Assembly (NCBI RefSeq): GCF_009870825.1
Contig: NZ_WTWY01000001.1
Span: forward strand, 372,001 to 436,000
Direction: 5' to 3'
DNA length: 64,000 bases
From: Paenibacillus sp. USDA918EY
GTDB taxonomy: Bacteria > Bacillota > Bacilli > Paenibacillales > Paenibacillaceae
Part shown: one piece after another, positions 45,333 through 52,975 of the stretch
How the letters are laid out: the number at the start of each line of letters is the position of its first letter
How positions within the stretch are numbered: position 1 is the first letter of the stretch
Program-made: the position numbers and the translations under genes
Notes under the pieces: generated by a model
The model's database searches: none
Told to the model about the DNA's origin: nothing
Seen by the model: the letters and a program-made list of their open reading frames with translations, nothing else

Positions 45333-47093
45333 ATGGGGTTCATTGCCAATCGAAGCATACGATTCAAACTGCTCCTATACTTCATCTTCATTATTTCATT
45401 ATCCATCTTAACCCTAGGTTTTTTGGGCAGTTATCTCTATAAGAAATCGATTGAAGAAGAGATGAACTCCCATACGATCCAGATGATGAATCAAGTCAAA
45501 AATCACATCGAAGTCTATTTGAAAGAGATGGATCACATCATCGAATATTTGGCAGCCGAAAAAGCCGTGATTGAATTTATGCGGGCAGGCGAACAAGATT
45601 GGGCAACATTGGCTGAAACCGGCGCCGAAGTGCAGCGGAGGGAAGCCATTTTCGAAAGACAACGTCCCGAAATTGCAGGCATTCTGACCGTCAACCGGCA
45701 TAGTGCTTCAGCCAGCAATGCGTTGGAGCGGATCCGGCGCGATCCGCTGACGGAAGAGCGTTGGTACCAGGCCGCGGTCGGCAATCCGGACACCCTTCAC
45801 TTATTCAGCCATCCGATCGGACGGAATATCAAACTGAGGCAAAATATAAGCGCGGATCAAGTACTGTCCGTTGCGAAGGCGGTGAAAGACCCGGTAACGG
45901 ACGAAATCATCGGAGTCGTGATGATCGATATGAAGCTTGAATTCATTCGGAGTATCGTCGAATCGGTGTCTCTTGGAAAAAGCGGATTTATTTTTATTAT
46001 GGATGAAAAGAACGGGGTCGTCTATTCACCGGTCAACCGGATCGTCTATCGAATTACGGGCGAGTGGTCAGGTGGTACGACAGGCAGTCTGGTCAAGCCG
46101 ATTTTTGGCCGCAATTACCAAATCATCTATAACATGTTCCCGGATATCGGCTGGAGAATCGTCGGGGTCATTCCGCTCAACGAATCGCTTAAAGTCGTGT
46201 CTGATTTACAAACCGTTACCGTGGTCATTGCGATGGTGACTTTGTTTTTTGCTTTTATCGCCTCATGGTTTTTTACCAACTCGATTGTGCGGCCTGTCGG
46301 CAAGCTGCGCAGCTTGATGCGAAAAGTTGAAGAAGGGGAATTGAATTTAAGGTTTCCTAGTAGGACGAATGATGAAATTGGACAGCTCGGCAACAGTTTC
46401 AACAAAATGGTGGAAGAAATCGAAAATTTGATCCATATGGTGTATACGGAACAAAAGGAAAAGCGTGAAGCAGAATTGAAAGCGCTTCAAGCCCAAATTA
46501 AACCCCATTTTCTCTACAATACTCTGGATACCATTCAATGGATGGCGCTGGATCGGGACGCCCAGGATATCGTCGAATTGGTCGTTGCGCTAACGAATCT
46601 TTTTCGGATTGGCCTTAGCAAAGGAAATGAGATTATTCCGCTAACGGATGAGCTTCAGCATGTCGAAAGCTATTTGGTGATCCAGATGGCGAGGTATGAA
46701 GATAAACTGGATTATGAGATGCTGGTTTCCGATGAAATCAAACGATACCGTGTGTTGAAAATCATTTTGCAGCCTCTTGTGGAGAACGCGATCTACCACG
46801 GCATCAAGACGAAATCAGGCAAGGGGAACATCGTGATCCGCGGCTTTAGGGATGGCAATGCTTTGCGATTGATTGTTGAAGATGACGGGGTAGGCTTGCC
46901 GGAAGAGAAGCTGATCCAGTTGAGGGAAGATATGCGAGTTACGCGGCAAACCGGCAGGGAGCGGGGGTATGGACTATTTAATGTGAACGAAAGAATCAAA
47001 CTGGCGCATGGTCCCGAATACGGAATATCCATACACAGCGTTCCCGGCCAAGGAACGGTCGTTGAAGCAAGGCTGCCAGTAGTGAATATTTAG
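45333..47093 (+). CDS. YesM-like sensor histidine kinase
   Basis: About 586 aa. TM1 (about 11-33, RFKLLLYFIFIISLSILTLGFLGSYL), a long extracellular dCache-like sensor (about 35-290), TM2 (about 295-315), HAMP (NSIVRPVGKLRSLMRKVEEGELNLRF) and a coiled coil follow in order. The His_kinase motif is LKALQAQIKPHFLYNTLDTIQWM (phospho-His in KPHFLYN). The HATPase shows LQPLVENAIYHGI, VEDDGVGLP and GYGLFNVNERI. The family controls extracellular carbohydrate use in Bacillales. The ribosome site before ATG 45333 is poor; TTG 45327 is the alternative. First gene of a kinase-regulator-sensor trio. Confidence 0.92.
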   Translation: MGFIANRSIRFKLLLYFIFIISLSILTLGFLGSYLYKKSIEEEMNSHTIQMMNQVKNHIEVYLKEMDHIIEYLAAEKAVIEFMRAGEQDWATLAETGAEVQRREAIFERQRPEIAGILTVNRHSASASNALERIRRDPLTEERWYQAAVGNPDTLHLFSHPIGRNIKLRQNISADQVLSVAKAVKDPVTDEIIGVVMIDMKLEFIRSIVESVSLGKSGFIFIMDEKNGVVYSPVNRIVYRITGEWSGGTTGSLVKPIFGRNYQIIYNMFPDIGWRIVGVIPLNESLKVVSDLQTVTVVIAMVTLFFAFIASWFFTNSIVRPVGKLRSLMRKVEEGELNLRFPSRTNDEIGQLGNSFNKMVEEIENLIHMVYTEQKEKREAELKALQAQIKPHFLYNTLDTIQWMALDRDAQDIVELVVALTNLFRIGLSKGNEIIPLTDELQHVESYLVIQMARYEDKLDYEMLVSDEIKRYRVLKIILQPLVENAIYHGIKTKSGKGNIVIRGFRDGNALRLIVEDDGVGLPEEKLIQLREDMRVTRQTGRERGYGLFNVNERIKLAHGPEYGISIHSVPGQGTVVEARLPVVNI

Positions 47094-47108
47094 ATGGGGG
47101 ATAGGGTC

Positions 47109-48308
47109 GTGTGGAAGCTGATAATCGCCGATGATGAACCGAAAATTCGCAGAGGTTTAAAGAAAGTTCTGCCTTGGGAGGACCTGAACATCCAGGTCGT
47201 CGGAGAAGCCGAGGACGGCCGGCAAGCACTCGATTTGATCCATCAGCTGAAACCGGATATTTTGTTTGTCGATATCAATATGCCCTTTTTGAACGGACTG
47301 GATTTGTTGGAGAAAATGAAGCAGACGCTGGAGCGCTGCGTAGTGATCGTGATTACCGGCCATGACGAGTTTGCTTACGCCCAGCAAGCTTTAAAGCTGA
47401 AAGTTTTCGACTATATTTTAAAGCCGGTCGTAAGGAACCAGCTGGAATCGGTAGCGATCAAGGCGGTTGAAACCTTAGAGAAAACAAGGCAATATGAGGA
47501 GCGTCACAAATGGGTGGATCATCAGCTGAAATCCAATTCCATCCTGATACGCGATAAGTTTCTGGTGAAATGGATCGATCATTTGATGGATGAAGATGAG
47601 GTGCGCAAGAACCTTGATTTTTTCGGGCTGCAGATCGGACCAAACATCGGCATCGTGCTGTTGAAGGTGATGAGCCATCTGGATACCGGCGGCACGCACC
47701 GCGCTTGGGACCGGGAACTGCTGGAATTCGCCGCAAGAAACGTGGCTGAAGACGTTGTCCGGTATGAATCCGCAATAGTCTTCAACGATACGAAAGGCCA
47801 CATCATCGTACTCGTTACGATGGCTGAAGCAGCGGATTGGCCGGCGCTGGGGGAAAAAATTCAACAACGGCTTGAAACGATCCTCGAAAAGGTGGTTTTG
47901 CTGGATCAATGTACTGTAGACGAAATTGCCGGAGTACCCGCGGCATACCGGAAACTGGCAGACGAGCTGACGACAAAGGGAAGTTTATCTCCGGTCGTTG
48001 TGCTGGCAAAAAAGTTCATTGACCGCAATTATCATCAGCCGGACCTTTCCTTAAGCGAAGTGGCGGACGGGGTGCAGGTGAGTCCCGCGTATTTAAGCAA
48101 ACAGTTGAAGCGGGAGCTGGGGTTGTCCTTTATCGATTATTTGACCAAAGTCCGGATTCAAAAGGCCATTCAGTTCATGAACGATCCTGCGGCAAAAGTA
48201 TACGAGATCGCCGAAATGGTCGGTTACAGCAGTCAGCATTATTTCAGCAACACCTTTAAAAAAGTGACCGGCACCACTCCGTTGATCTACCGGAAAGGCC
48301 AAAGATGA
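47109..48308 (+). CDS. YesN-like AraC-type response regulator
   Basis: About 399 aa. The receiver (about 1-120) has the acid pair in LIIADDEPKIRRGLKKVLPWEDL, the phospho-acceptor in DILFVDINMPFLNGLDLL and the Lys in FDYILKPV. A linker domain follows, then an AraC DNA-binding domain (about 300-395) with two HTHs: LSLSEVADGVQVSPAYLSKQLKRELGLSF and KVYEIAEMVGYSSQHYFSNTFKKVTGTTP. GTG 47109 is preferred over ATG 47094 because GGGGGAT lies 7 bp before it and the protein then starts V-W-K-L-I-I-A-D-D-E. Its stop overlaps the next start (ATGA). Confidence 0.92.
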   Translation: MWKLIIADDEPKIRRGLKKVLPWEDLNIQVVGEAEDGRQALDLIHQLKPDILFVDINMPFLNGLDLLEKMKQTLERCVVIVITGHDEFAYAQQALKLKVFDYILKPVVRNQLESVAIKAVETLEKTRQYEERHKWVDHQLKSNSILIRDKFLVKWIDHLMDEDEVRKNLDFFGLQIGPNIGIVLLKVMSHLDTGGTHRAWDRELLEFAARNVAEDVVRYESAIVFNDTKGHIIVLVTMAEAADWPALGEKIQQRLETILEKVVLLDQCTVDEIAGVPAAYRKLADELTTKGSLSPVVVLAKKFIDRNYHQPDLSLSEVADGVQVSPAYLSKQLKRELGLSFIDYLTKVRIQKAIQFMNDPAAKVYEIAEMVGYSSQHYFSNTFKKVTGTTPLIYRKGQR

Positions 48309-50203
48309 TGAGACGTTCTTTGTGGAGCTGCGGCATATTGATGACGGCCGCCTTGCTGTGTATTTTCATTTGGCATTGCATACAGGTTAACGGCAGGGAA
48401 GCCGGCAACGACGTTCGATATTTAATCGGCGTTTCCCAACCGAATCTGTCCGAGCCTTGGCGGGTGGTTATGAACGATGAAATCCGCAAGGAGGTGGAGC
48501 AGCGGGGCGATGTTCGCGTGATCTTTACGGATGCGGCCCAGAGCAGCAGCCAACAGGCGGAAGATGTGAAGAATCTGCTCGAGTACGGTATCGATCTGCT
48601 CATCGTTTCGCTTGACGATCCGGTGGCGTTGACGCCGACGATTAGCGATGTATACCGCAAAATTCCCGTCATTGTCATGGGACGGGGCGTAACCGGTTAC
48701 GATTATACGCTTTATATCGGAACGGATAACGAGATGATCGGTAAAAAAGCGGGCGAATTCGCCCTTGAAACATTAGGTCCGGCCGGCGGGAAAATCATCG
48801 AGGTGCAGGGGCTGAAAGGATCGCCAAGCGTTGAAGAGCGCAGCAAAGGCTTTCGCGAAGCTCTGACGGAAAGTCCGAACATTGAAATCACCGCAACATT
48901 TAATGCGGATTGGCAGCGCGACATGGCCGAGGACCTGTTGACAGGGTGGTTCGCTGCACATCGCGGGGTCGATATGGTGTTTGCGCATAATGAAGCGATG
49001 GCGCTCGGCGCTTATCGCGCCGCACATCATGCAGGCCTGGACCATTTGGATATCATCGGGATTGACGGGGTCAATTCGGAAAACGGCAGCTTCAAGCTAA
49101 TCTCGGAAAACCGGTTGACGGGTACATTCACAAGCCCTACCGGCGGTAAAGAAGCGGTCCATTATGGCATTGACATTTTGAACAAAGAGAAAGGCATTCC
49201 GAAGAAAGTCATTTTACGGAGTCAAAAAATTACCGCCCGGACGGACATGTCGGTAAAAAGATCGGACCCGGCTAAAGATCGAAGCGACCCGGAAAAGCGT
49301 GAAACGACGAAACAGGATGAAGGGAAGTCTATCGTGCTTGGCTTTGCCCAGGTCGGTACCGAAAGCAGCTGGAGGCTGGCGAACACGAAATCGGTGATTG
49401 CCGCAGCCAAGGAGGCGGGGATCGATCTTCTTTACGATAATGCGGAGCAATCGCAAGAGAGGCAGATTGAGATTATTCGGCGGTTCATTAAACAAAAAGT
49501 AGATGTCATCGCTTTTTCGCCGAAGACGGAGACGGGCTGGGAGGAAGTGCTGCAGGAAGCGAAGGAGGCCGGTATTCCGGTCATATTGTCCGACAGGGAA
49601 GTGAACGTAAGCGACGATACGCTTTGGACGGCATATATCGGTTCGGACATGATGGATGAGGGACGAAGAGCGGCGCATTGGCTGGCCGGCGAACTGACGG
49701 GGCAGAAGCGATATCGCATCGTTGAGCTGGAGGGCACGGAGAAGTCTGCACCCGCGGTCGGCCGAAAAAAAGGGTTCGAGGAGGTCATCCGTCAGCACGG
49801 CAATTTCGAAATTCTGGGGTCGTACAGCGGAGATTACACCTACGAGGACGGCAAGAAGATGATGGAGACCGCATTGCGGCAACACGGCAAGCTGATTGAT
49901 GTCGTGTACGCTCACAATGACGACATGGCGCTCGGAGCCATACAAGCGATCGAAGAATACGGGCTTCATCCGGGGAAGGACATGGTCATCATTTCAATCG
50001 ATGCGACACGCCCGGCGTTCCAAGCGATGGTTACGGGCAAATTGAATATGGCCGTCGAATGCAACCCGCTGCTCGGCCCCCAGCTTATGAAAGCAGTCCG
50101 GGATCTAATGGACGGCAAGGAACTGCCGATGAAGATCATCACTTCTGAAGGTGTGTTTACTCAGGAAACGGCCAAGCGGGAGCTGCAAAATCGGGAATTT
50201 TAA
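48305..50203 (+). CDS. Membrane-anchored tandem sugar-binding sensor protein
   Basis: 632 aa. One N-terminal TM or signal anchor (about 9-27, GILMTAALLCIFIWHCIQV) without a clear lipobox comes first. Two complete type I periplasmic-binding domains follow. Domain 1 (about 38-312) is RbsB-like (YLIGVSQPNLSEPWRVVMNDEIRKE, DMVFAHNEAMALGAYRAAHHAGL). A charged linker (about 313-338) precedes domain 2 (about 339-632), which is YtfQ-like: LGFAQVGTESSWRLANTKS, VVYAHNDDMALGAIQAIEEYGLHPG and AVECNPLLGPQL, the last phrases shared with the importer's own binding protein. The 4-bp overlap with the regulator gene indicates cotranscription with the YesMN pair. Most likely an extracellular co-receptor for the kinase (inference). 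Confidence 0.88.
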   Translation: MMRRSLWSCGILMTAALLCIFIWHCIQVNGREAGNDVRYLIGVSQPNLSEPWRVVMNDEIRKEVEQRGDVRVIFTDAAQSSSQQAEDVKNLLEYGIDLLIVSLDDPVALTPTISDVYRKIPVIVMGRGVTGYDYTLYIGTDNEMIGKKAGEFALETLGPAGGKIIEVQGLKGSPSVEERSKGFREALTESPNIEITATFNADWQRDMAEDLLTGWFAAHRGVDMVFAHNEAMALGAYRAAHHAGLDHLDIIGIDGVNSENGSFKLISENRLTGTFTSPTGGKEAVHYGIDILNKEKGIPKKVILRSQKITARTDMSVKRSDPAKDRSDPEKRETTKQDEGKSIVLGFAQVGTESSWRLANTKSVIAAAKEAGIDLLYDNAEQSQERQIEIIRRFIKQKVDVIAFSPKTETGWEEVLQEAKEAGIPVILSDREVNVSDDTLWTAYIGSDMMDEGRRAAHWLAGELTGQKRYRIVELEGTEKSAPAVGRKKGFEEVIRQHGNFEILGSYSGDYTYEDGKKMMETALRQHGKLIDVVYAHNDDMALGAIQAIEEYGLHPGKDMVIISIDATRPAFQAMVTGKLNMAVECNPLLGPQLMKAVRDLMDGKELPMKIITSEGVFTQETAKRELQNREF

Positions 50204-50205
50204 GC

Positions 50206-50402
50206 CTGATCGGCCAGGCGATTGCCTACAGCTTGAACCAAAGGGAGAAGCTCGCGACCTTCCTGAGGGATGGACGGCTGAAAATCAACAACCGCAGTGA
50301 GGGTTCGATCAAACCCTTGTTATCGAACGTGAAAAACTGATGATTCGCCAACACGCGAAAGAGGAGCTGCGGCCAGCGCAGCTCTCTACAGCGTGATCGA
50401 AC
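50206..50402 (+). pseudogene. IS66-family transposase C-terminal remnant
   Basis: Translation from 50206 gives LIGQAIAYSLNQREKLATFL, then RDGRLKINNRSEGSIKPLL, then a stop at 50338. This is the IS66 TnpC/ORF3 C-terminus (..LNQxxxLxxFLxDGRLxIxNNRAERSIKPFVIGRKNW). In another frame 50370-50398 continues GAAASAALYSVIE, the next conserved IS66 stretch, so at least one frameshift and a stop separate them. Only the last third of the element is left, without recognisable ends, immediately after the tandem-sensor gene's stop. Confidence 0.85.
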
Positions 50403-50434
50403 GCTCCCGTCTAACCGTTAGGCGGGGGCTTTTT
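50403..50434 (+). terminator. Terminator after the IS66 remnant
   Basis: GCTCCCGTCTAA (50403-50414), loop CCG, TTAGGCGGGGGC (50418-50429): a 12-bp stem with two G-U pairs, then TTTTT. Probably ends the kinase-regulator-sensor transcript. Confidence 0.8.
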
Positions 50435-50520
50435 GACGTTCGCTCCAATTGCCCGTTGGGTCTAATCATTGGAGTAAAGTTCATATCCTTGGGTGTCTTT
50501 TATATTGCTAAATGGTTATA

Positions 50521-51183
50521 TCATGCCTTAGGCATTTCGTTGAAAAAAGCGACATCCTCAATCGGCAATCTTGTCGTCGGGTGCCCGGGCTTCGCCGCCT
50601 TACCGATGGCGATAAGCATAATAGGAGCATATCTCTCCGGAATATTGAACGCTTTTACAAATTTAGCATGGTCAAAGCCGCCCATCGGAACCGTATCATA
50701 GCCTTTGGCGCGGGCGACAAGCATAAGCTGCATGGATACCAATCCACCGTCAATAGATACTTTTTGGCGAACAGTCTCTAAAGGCATGCTCGCAAACAAC
50801 CCTTGATAGCGTCCCACGAACGATTTAGCCGTCTCTTGAGGCATATAACCCGCATCGACCGCCATTCCGTAAATTTTTTCGGCCAATGTATAACCCTTCA
50901 AATCTCCGAGTACCGCGATGACGGCCGAAGCCTCGATCACTTGCTGCTGATCGTTGGCGATCGGAAACAGTTTTTGCTTCAGCTCCTGCGAGTCGATGAC
51001 GAGAAACCGCCACGGCTGGAGATTGGCGCCTGAAGGGGCCAGCGTAGCTTGCTGCAAAATTTCGTTCATTTCCTCCCGCGAAATCTTGGCTTCGGGATCA
51101 TAGTAGCGGACGGACCGCCGATCCTGAATAACTCTGAAAAATTGCTGCTGCTCCACCGTTTGGGACAATTGTGTAACGGACAT
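50521..51183 (-). CDS. Nitroreductase-family flavoprotein
   Basis: 220 aa. FMN-binding features of the nitroreductase fold are present: an N-terminal RRSVRYYDPEAKISREEMNEILQQATLAPSGANLQPWRFLVI, a central VSIDGGLVSMQLMLVARAKGYDTVPMGGFD and a late IGKAAKPGHP. It reduces quinones or nitro compounds with NAD(P)H. ATG 51183 follows AAGGAGGAAGAAAC. Two palindromic repeats upstream match a site expected for the neighbouring Rrf2 regulator, an arrangement seen for quinone or electrophile stress genes. Confidence 0.92.
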   Translation of the reverse strand: MSVTQLSQTVEQQQFFRVIQDRRSVRYYDPEAKISREEMNEILQQATLAPSGANLQPWRFLVIDSQELKQKLFPIANDQQQVIEASAVIAVLGDLKGYTLAEKIYGMAVDAGYMPQETAKSFVGRYQGLFASMPLETVRQKVSIDGGLVSMQLMLVARAKGYDTVPMGGFDHAKFVKAFNIPERYAPIMLIAIGKAAKPGHPTTRLPIEDVAFFNEMPKA

Positions 51184-51202
51184 GTTTCTTCCTCCTTATT
51201 AT

Positions 51203-51227
51203 TACTGTGCTTAATACAAGCACAGTA
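51203..51227. promoter_or_regulatory. Rrf2-type operator copy 1
   Basis: TACTGTGCTT-AATAC-AAGCACAGTA, 10-bp perfect arms, 20 bp upstream of the nitroreductase start. Part of a 39-bp unit repeated in tandem. Confidence 0.75.
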
Positions 51228-51241
51228 TATTTTAAAATAAT

Positions 51242-51266
51242 TACTGTGCTTGCAATAAGCACAGTA
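51242..51266. promoter_or_regulatory. Rrf2-type operator copy 2
   Basis: TACTGTGCTT-GCAAT-AAGCACAGTA, identical arms, 39 bp centre to centre from copy 1. The TTTTAAAATAA that follows is duplicated as well. A related TACAGTATATAACG near 51313 may be a decayed half-site. Confidence 0.75.
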
Positions 51267-51354
51267 TGTTTTAAAATAAAATGCAGTCGAACCATCAACT
51301 GCAACCTATCCGAGTACAGTATATAACGTTCCGACGCACAATGCAATCCCGTAA

Positions 51355-51759
51355 TTATTCTTGCATCAAATCGGCTAACGTATGCTGCTTGAGCAGTTCG
51401 ACAGTCTGCTTTTGCACTTCTGCCATAATCGCTTCGAGCTTTTGCTTGCCCGAGGCGCATTTCTCTTGAACCTCTGGTTCGCAGCAATCCGATTGTACAG
51501 CCAAAAAGATATCCGCCAGCGTAATTTGATCCGGACGGCGTTTCAGATAGTAGCCCCCGTTTCGTCCTTCTCTCGCTTCGACAATACCGGTGTGCATGAG
51601 CTGGGCCAATACCCTGCGGAGGAACGTGGCATGCGATTGGACATCGCAGGCAATTGCCGCGCTGGAAAGCGTTCCTTCGCATTTGGCAAGCAAGATCAGG
51701 GCATGCACGGCGATGCCGAAACGCGGCGGCCCGATCTGGACGCTCCGGGTAGATATCAT
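51355..51759 (-). CDS. Rrf2-family transcriptional regulator
   Basis: 134 aa. The winged HTH fits Rrf2 (GPPRFGIAVHALILLAK, SHATFLRRVLAQLMHTGIVEAREGRNGGYYLKRRPDQITLADIFLAV). Three cysteines are present, in SDCCEPEVQEKCASGKQ: a CC pair and a further Cys, near where Rrf2 proteins bind Fe-S clusters or sense thiol stress. ATG 51759 follows AGGAGGGATTTTT. It lies upstream of the nitroreductase on the same strand, so both palindromes are probably its operators. Confidence 0.9.
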   Translation of the reverse strand: MISTRSVQIGPPRFGIAVHALILLAKCEGTLSSAAIACDVQSHATFLRRVLAQLMHTGIVEAREGRNGGYYLKRRPDQITLADIFLAVQSDCCEPEVQEKCASGKQKLEAIMAEVQKQTVELLKQHTLADLMQE

Positions 51760-51805
51760 AAAAATCCCTCCTGTTTACAGTGTTGCGTCATAAAAAGTGA
51801 AAAAA

Positions 51806-51841
51806 GCAATCTCTTCGACCCTCGCAAAGCAGGGAGATTGC
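51806..51841. repeat. Hairpin upstream of the Rrf2 gene
   Basis: GCAATCTC (51806-51813) pairs with GAGATTGC (51834-51841), A-rich on the left and CTTTT on the right. Could be a leftover terminator; no gene ends here in either direction. Confidence 0.35.
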
Positions 51842-51996
51842 ATCTTTTGGATTGCATTGAGCTGTCGCGTACACCCAGTTAATGAGTTTTATTATACCCG
51901 TTATGTTGATTCGTTTCAAAACAATCAGGATAGCCGCTCTCGGCGGACCGTGATACAATGAATTGTTGTTATCATCGTCACCGGAAAGGAAATACC

Positions 51997-52917
51997 ATGA
52001 AAAAAAACGCACCGATCCCAACCGCAATCCCTTTAATCATCGGCATTATCGCCGTTTCGTTTTCATCGATTTTCGTCAAATGGTCTTCGGCCCCCGCGTC
52101 GATCCAGGGCATGTACCGGCTGCTCATAACGGCCCTGCTGATGCTCCCGTTTATCCGTCCGCATCTGGCGGAGCTCAAGTCATTAACCCGAAAAAAGATC
52201 CTGATGTTGTTTGCTTCGGGATTTTTTCTGGCGCTGCATTTTTTGCTGTGGATGGGATCGCTGAAGCTTACGACCGTATCCAGCTCGACGATTATTTTGG
52301 CGCTGGAGCCGGTTTTTATCGTCATCGGCGCATTTTTCATCTATAAAGAACGTACGTCGCGTGTGGCCATGGCCGGCATGGGCGTGGCGATCATAGGGGC
52401 GGTCCTGATCGGCTGGGGGGATATCGGCGTATCCCGGGCCAATCTGATCGGCGATTTGCTGTCGGTTTTCGGCACGCTTGCGGTGTCCGTGCATATGCTG
52501 ATCGGCCAGAAAGTGGTGCAGCAGGTGTCCTCGTATGTGTACAGTTTTACCGTATTCCTGTCGGCAACAGCCGTATTTGCGGTATATAACGCCGTGTGCG
52601 GCATTTCCTTTACAGCCTATCCCGGCAAAGACTGGGCGATGTTTGCGCTGCTGGCGGTCGTGCCGACCGTCTTCGGGCATCTGCTGTTCAACTGGCTGCT
52701 GCAGTATGTTTCGGCCACGACGATTTCCATGAGCATTTTGGGGGAGCCGGTCGGGTCGAGCCTGCTTGCGTTCATTCTGCTCGGCGAACAAATGACATGG
52801 TTCCAGATCGTCGGGGGCATGCTGGCCATTTTCGGCTTGATCGTCTTTTTGAACGCGGACCGTTTCAAATGGAAACCGAAGGGAAAACAGGCGGCCGAAC
52901 CGTTAAAATCGGCATAG
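51997..52917 (+). CDS. EamA/DMT-family transporter
   Basis: 306 aa from ATG 51997 (GGAAAGGAAATACC upstream). Ten TM segments form two EamA repeats (FSSIFVKWSSAPASIQGMYRLLITALLMLPF... and ANLIGDLLSVFGTLAVSVHMLIGQKVVQ...VSATTISMSILGEPVGSSLLAFILLGEQMTWFQIVGGMLAIFGLIVFL). A drug/metabolite exporter or permease of unknown substrate. Confidence 0.92.
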   Translation: MKKNAPIPTAIPLIIGIIAVSFSSIFVKWSSAPASIQGMYRLLITALLMLPFIRPHLAELKSLTRKKILMLFASGFFLALHFLLWMGSLKLTTVSSSTIILALEPVFIVIGAFFIYKERTSRVAMAGMGVAIIGAVLIGWGDIGVSRANLIGDLLSVFGTLAVSVHMLIGQKVVQQVSSYVYSFTVFLSATAVFAVYNAVCGISFTAYPGKDWAMFALLAVVPTVFGHLLFNWLLQYVSATTISMSILGEPVGSSLLAFILLGEQMTWFQIVGGMLAIFGLIVFLNADRFKWKPKGKQAAEPLKSA

Positions 52918-52975
52918 GGTATTGACCGGCTGTGATTGTGATCAACTTAAGCCTAAAGCCTGCAAGCGGGCACTT

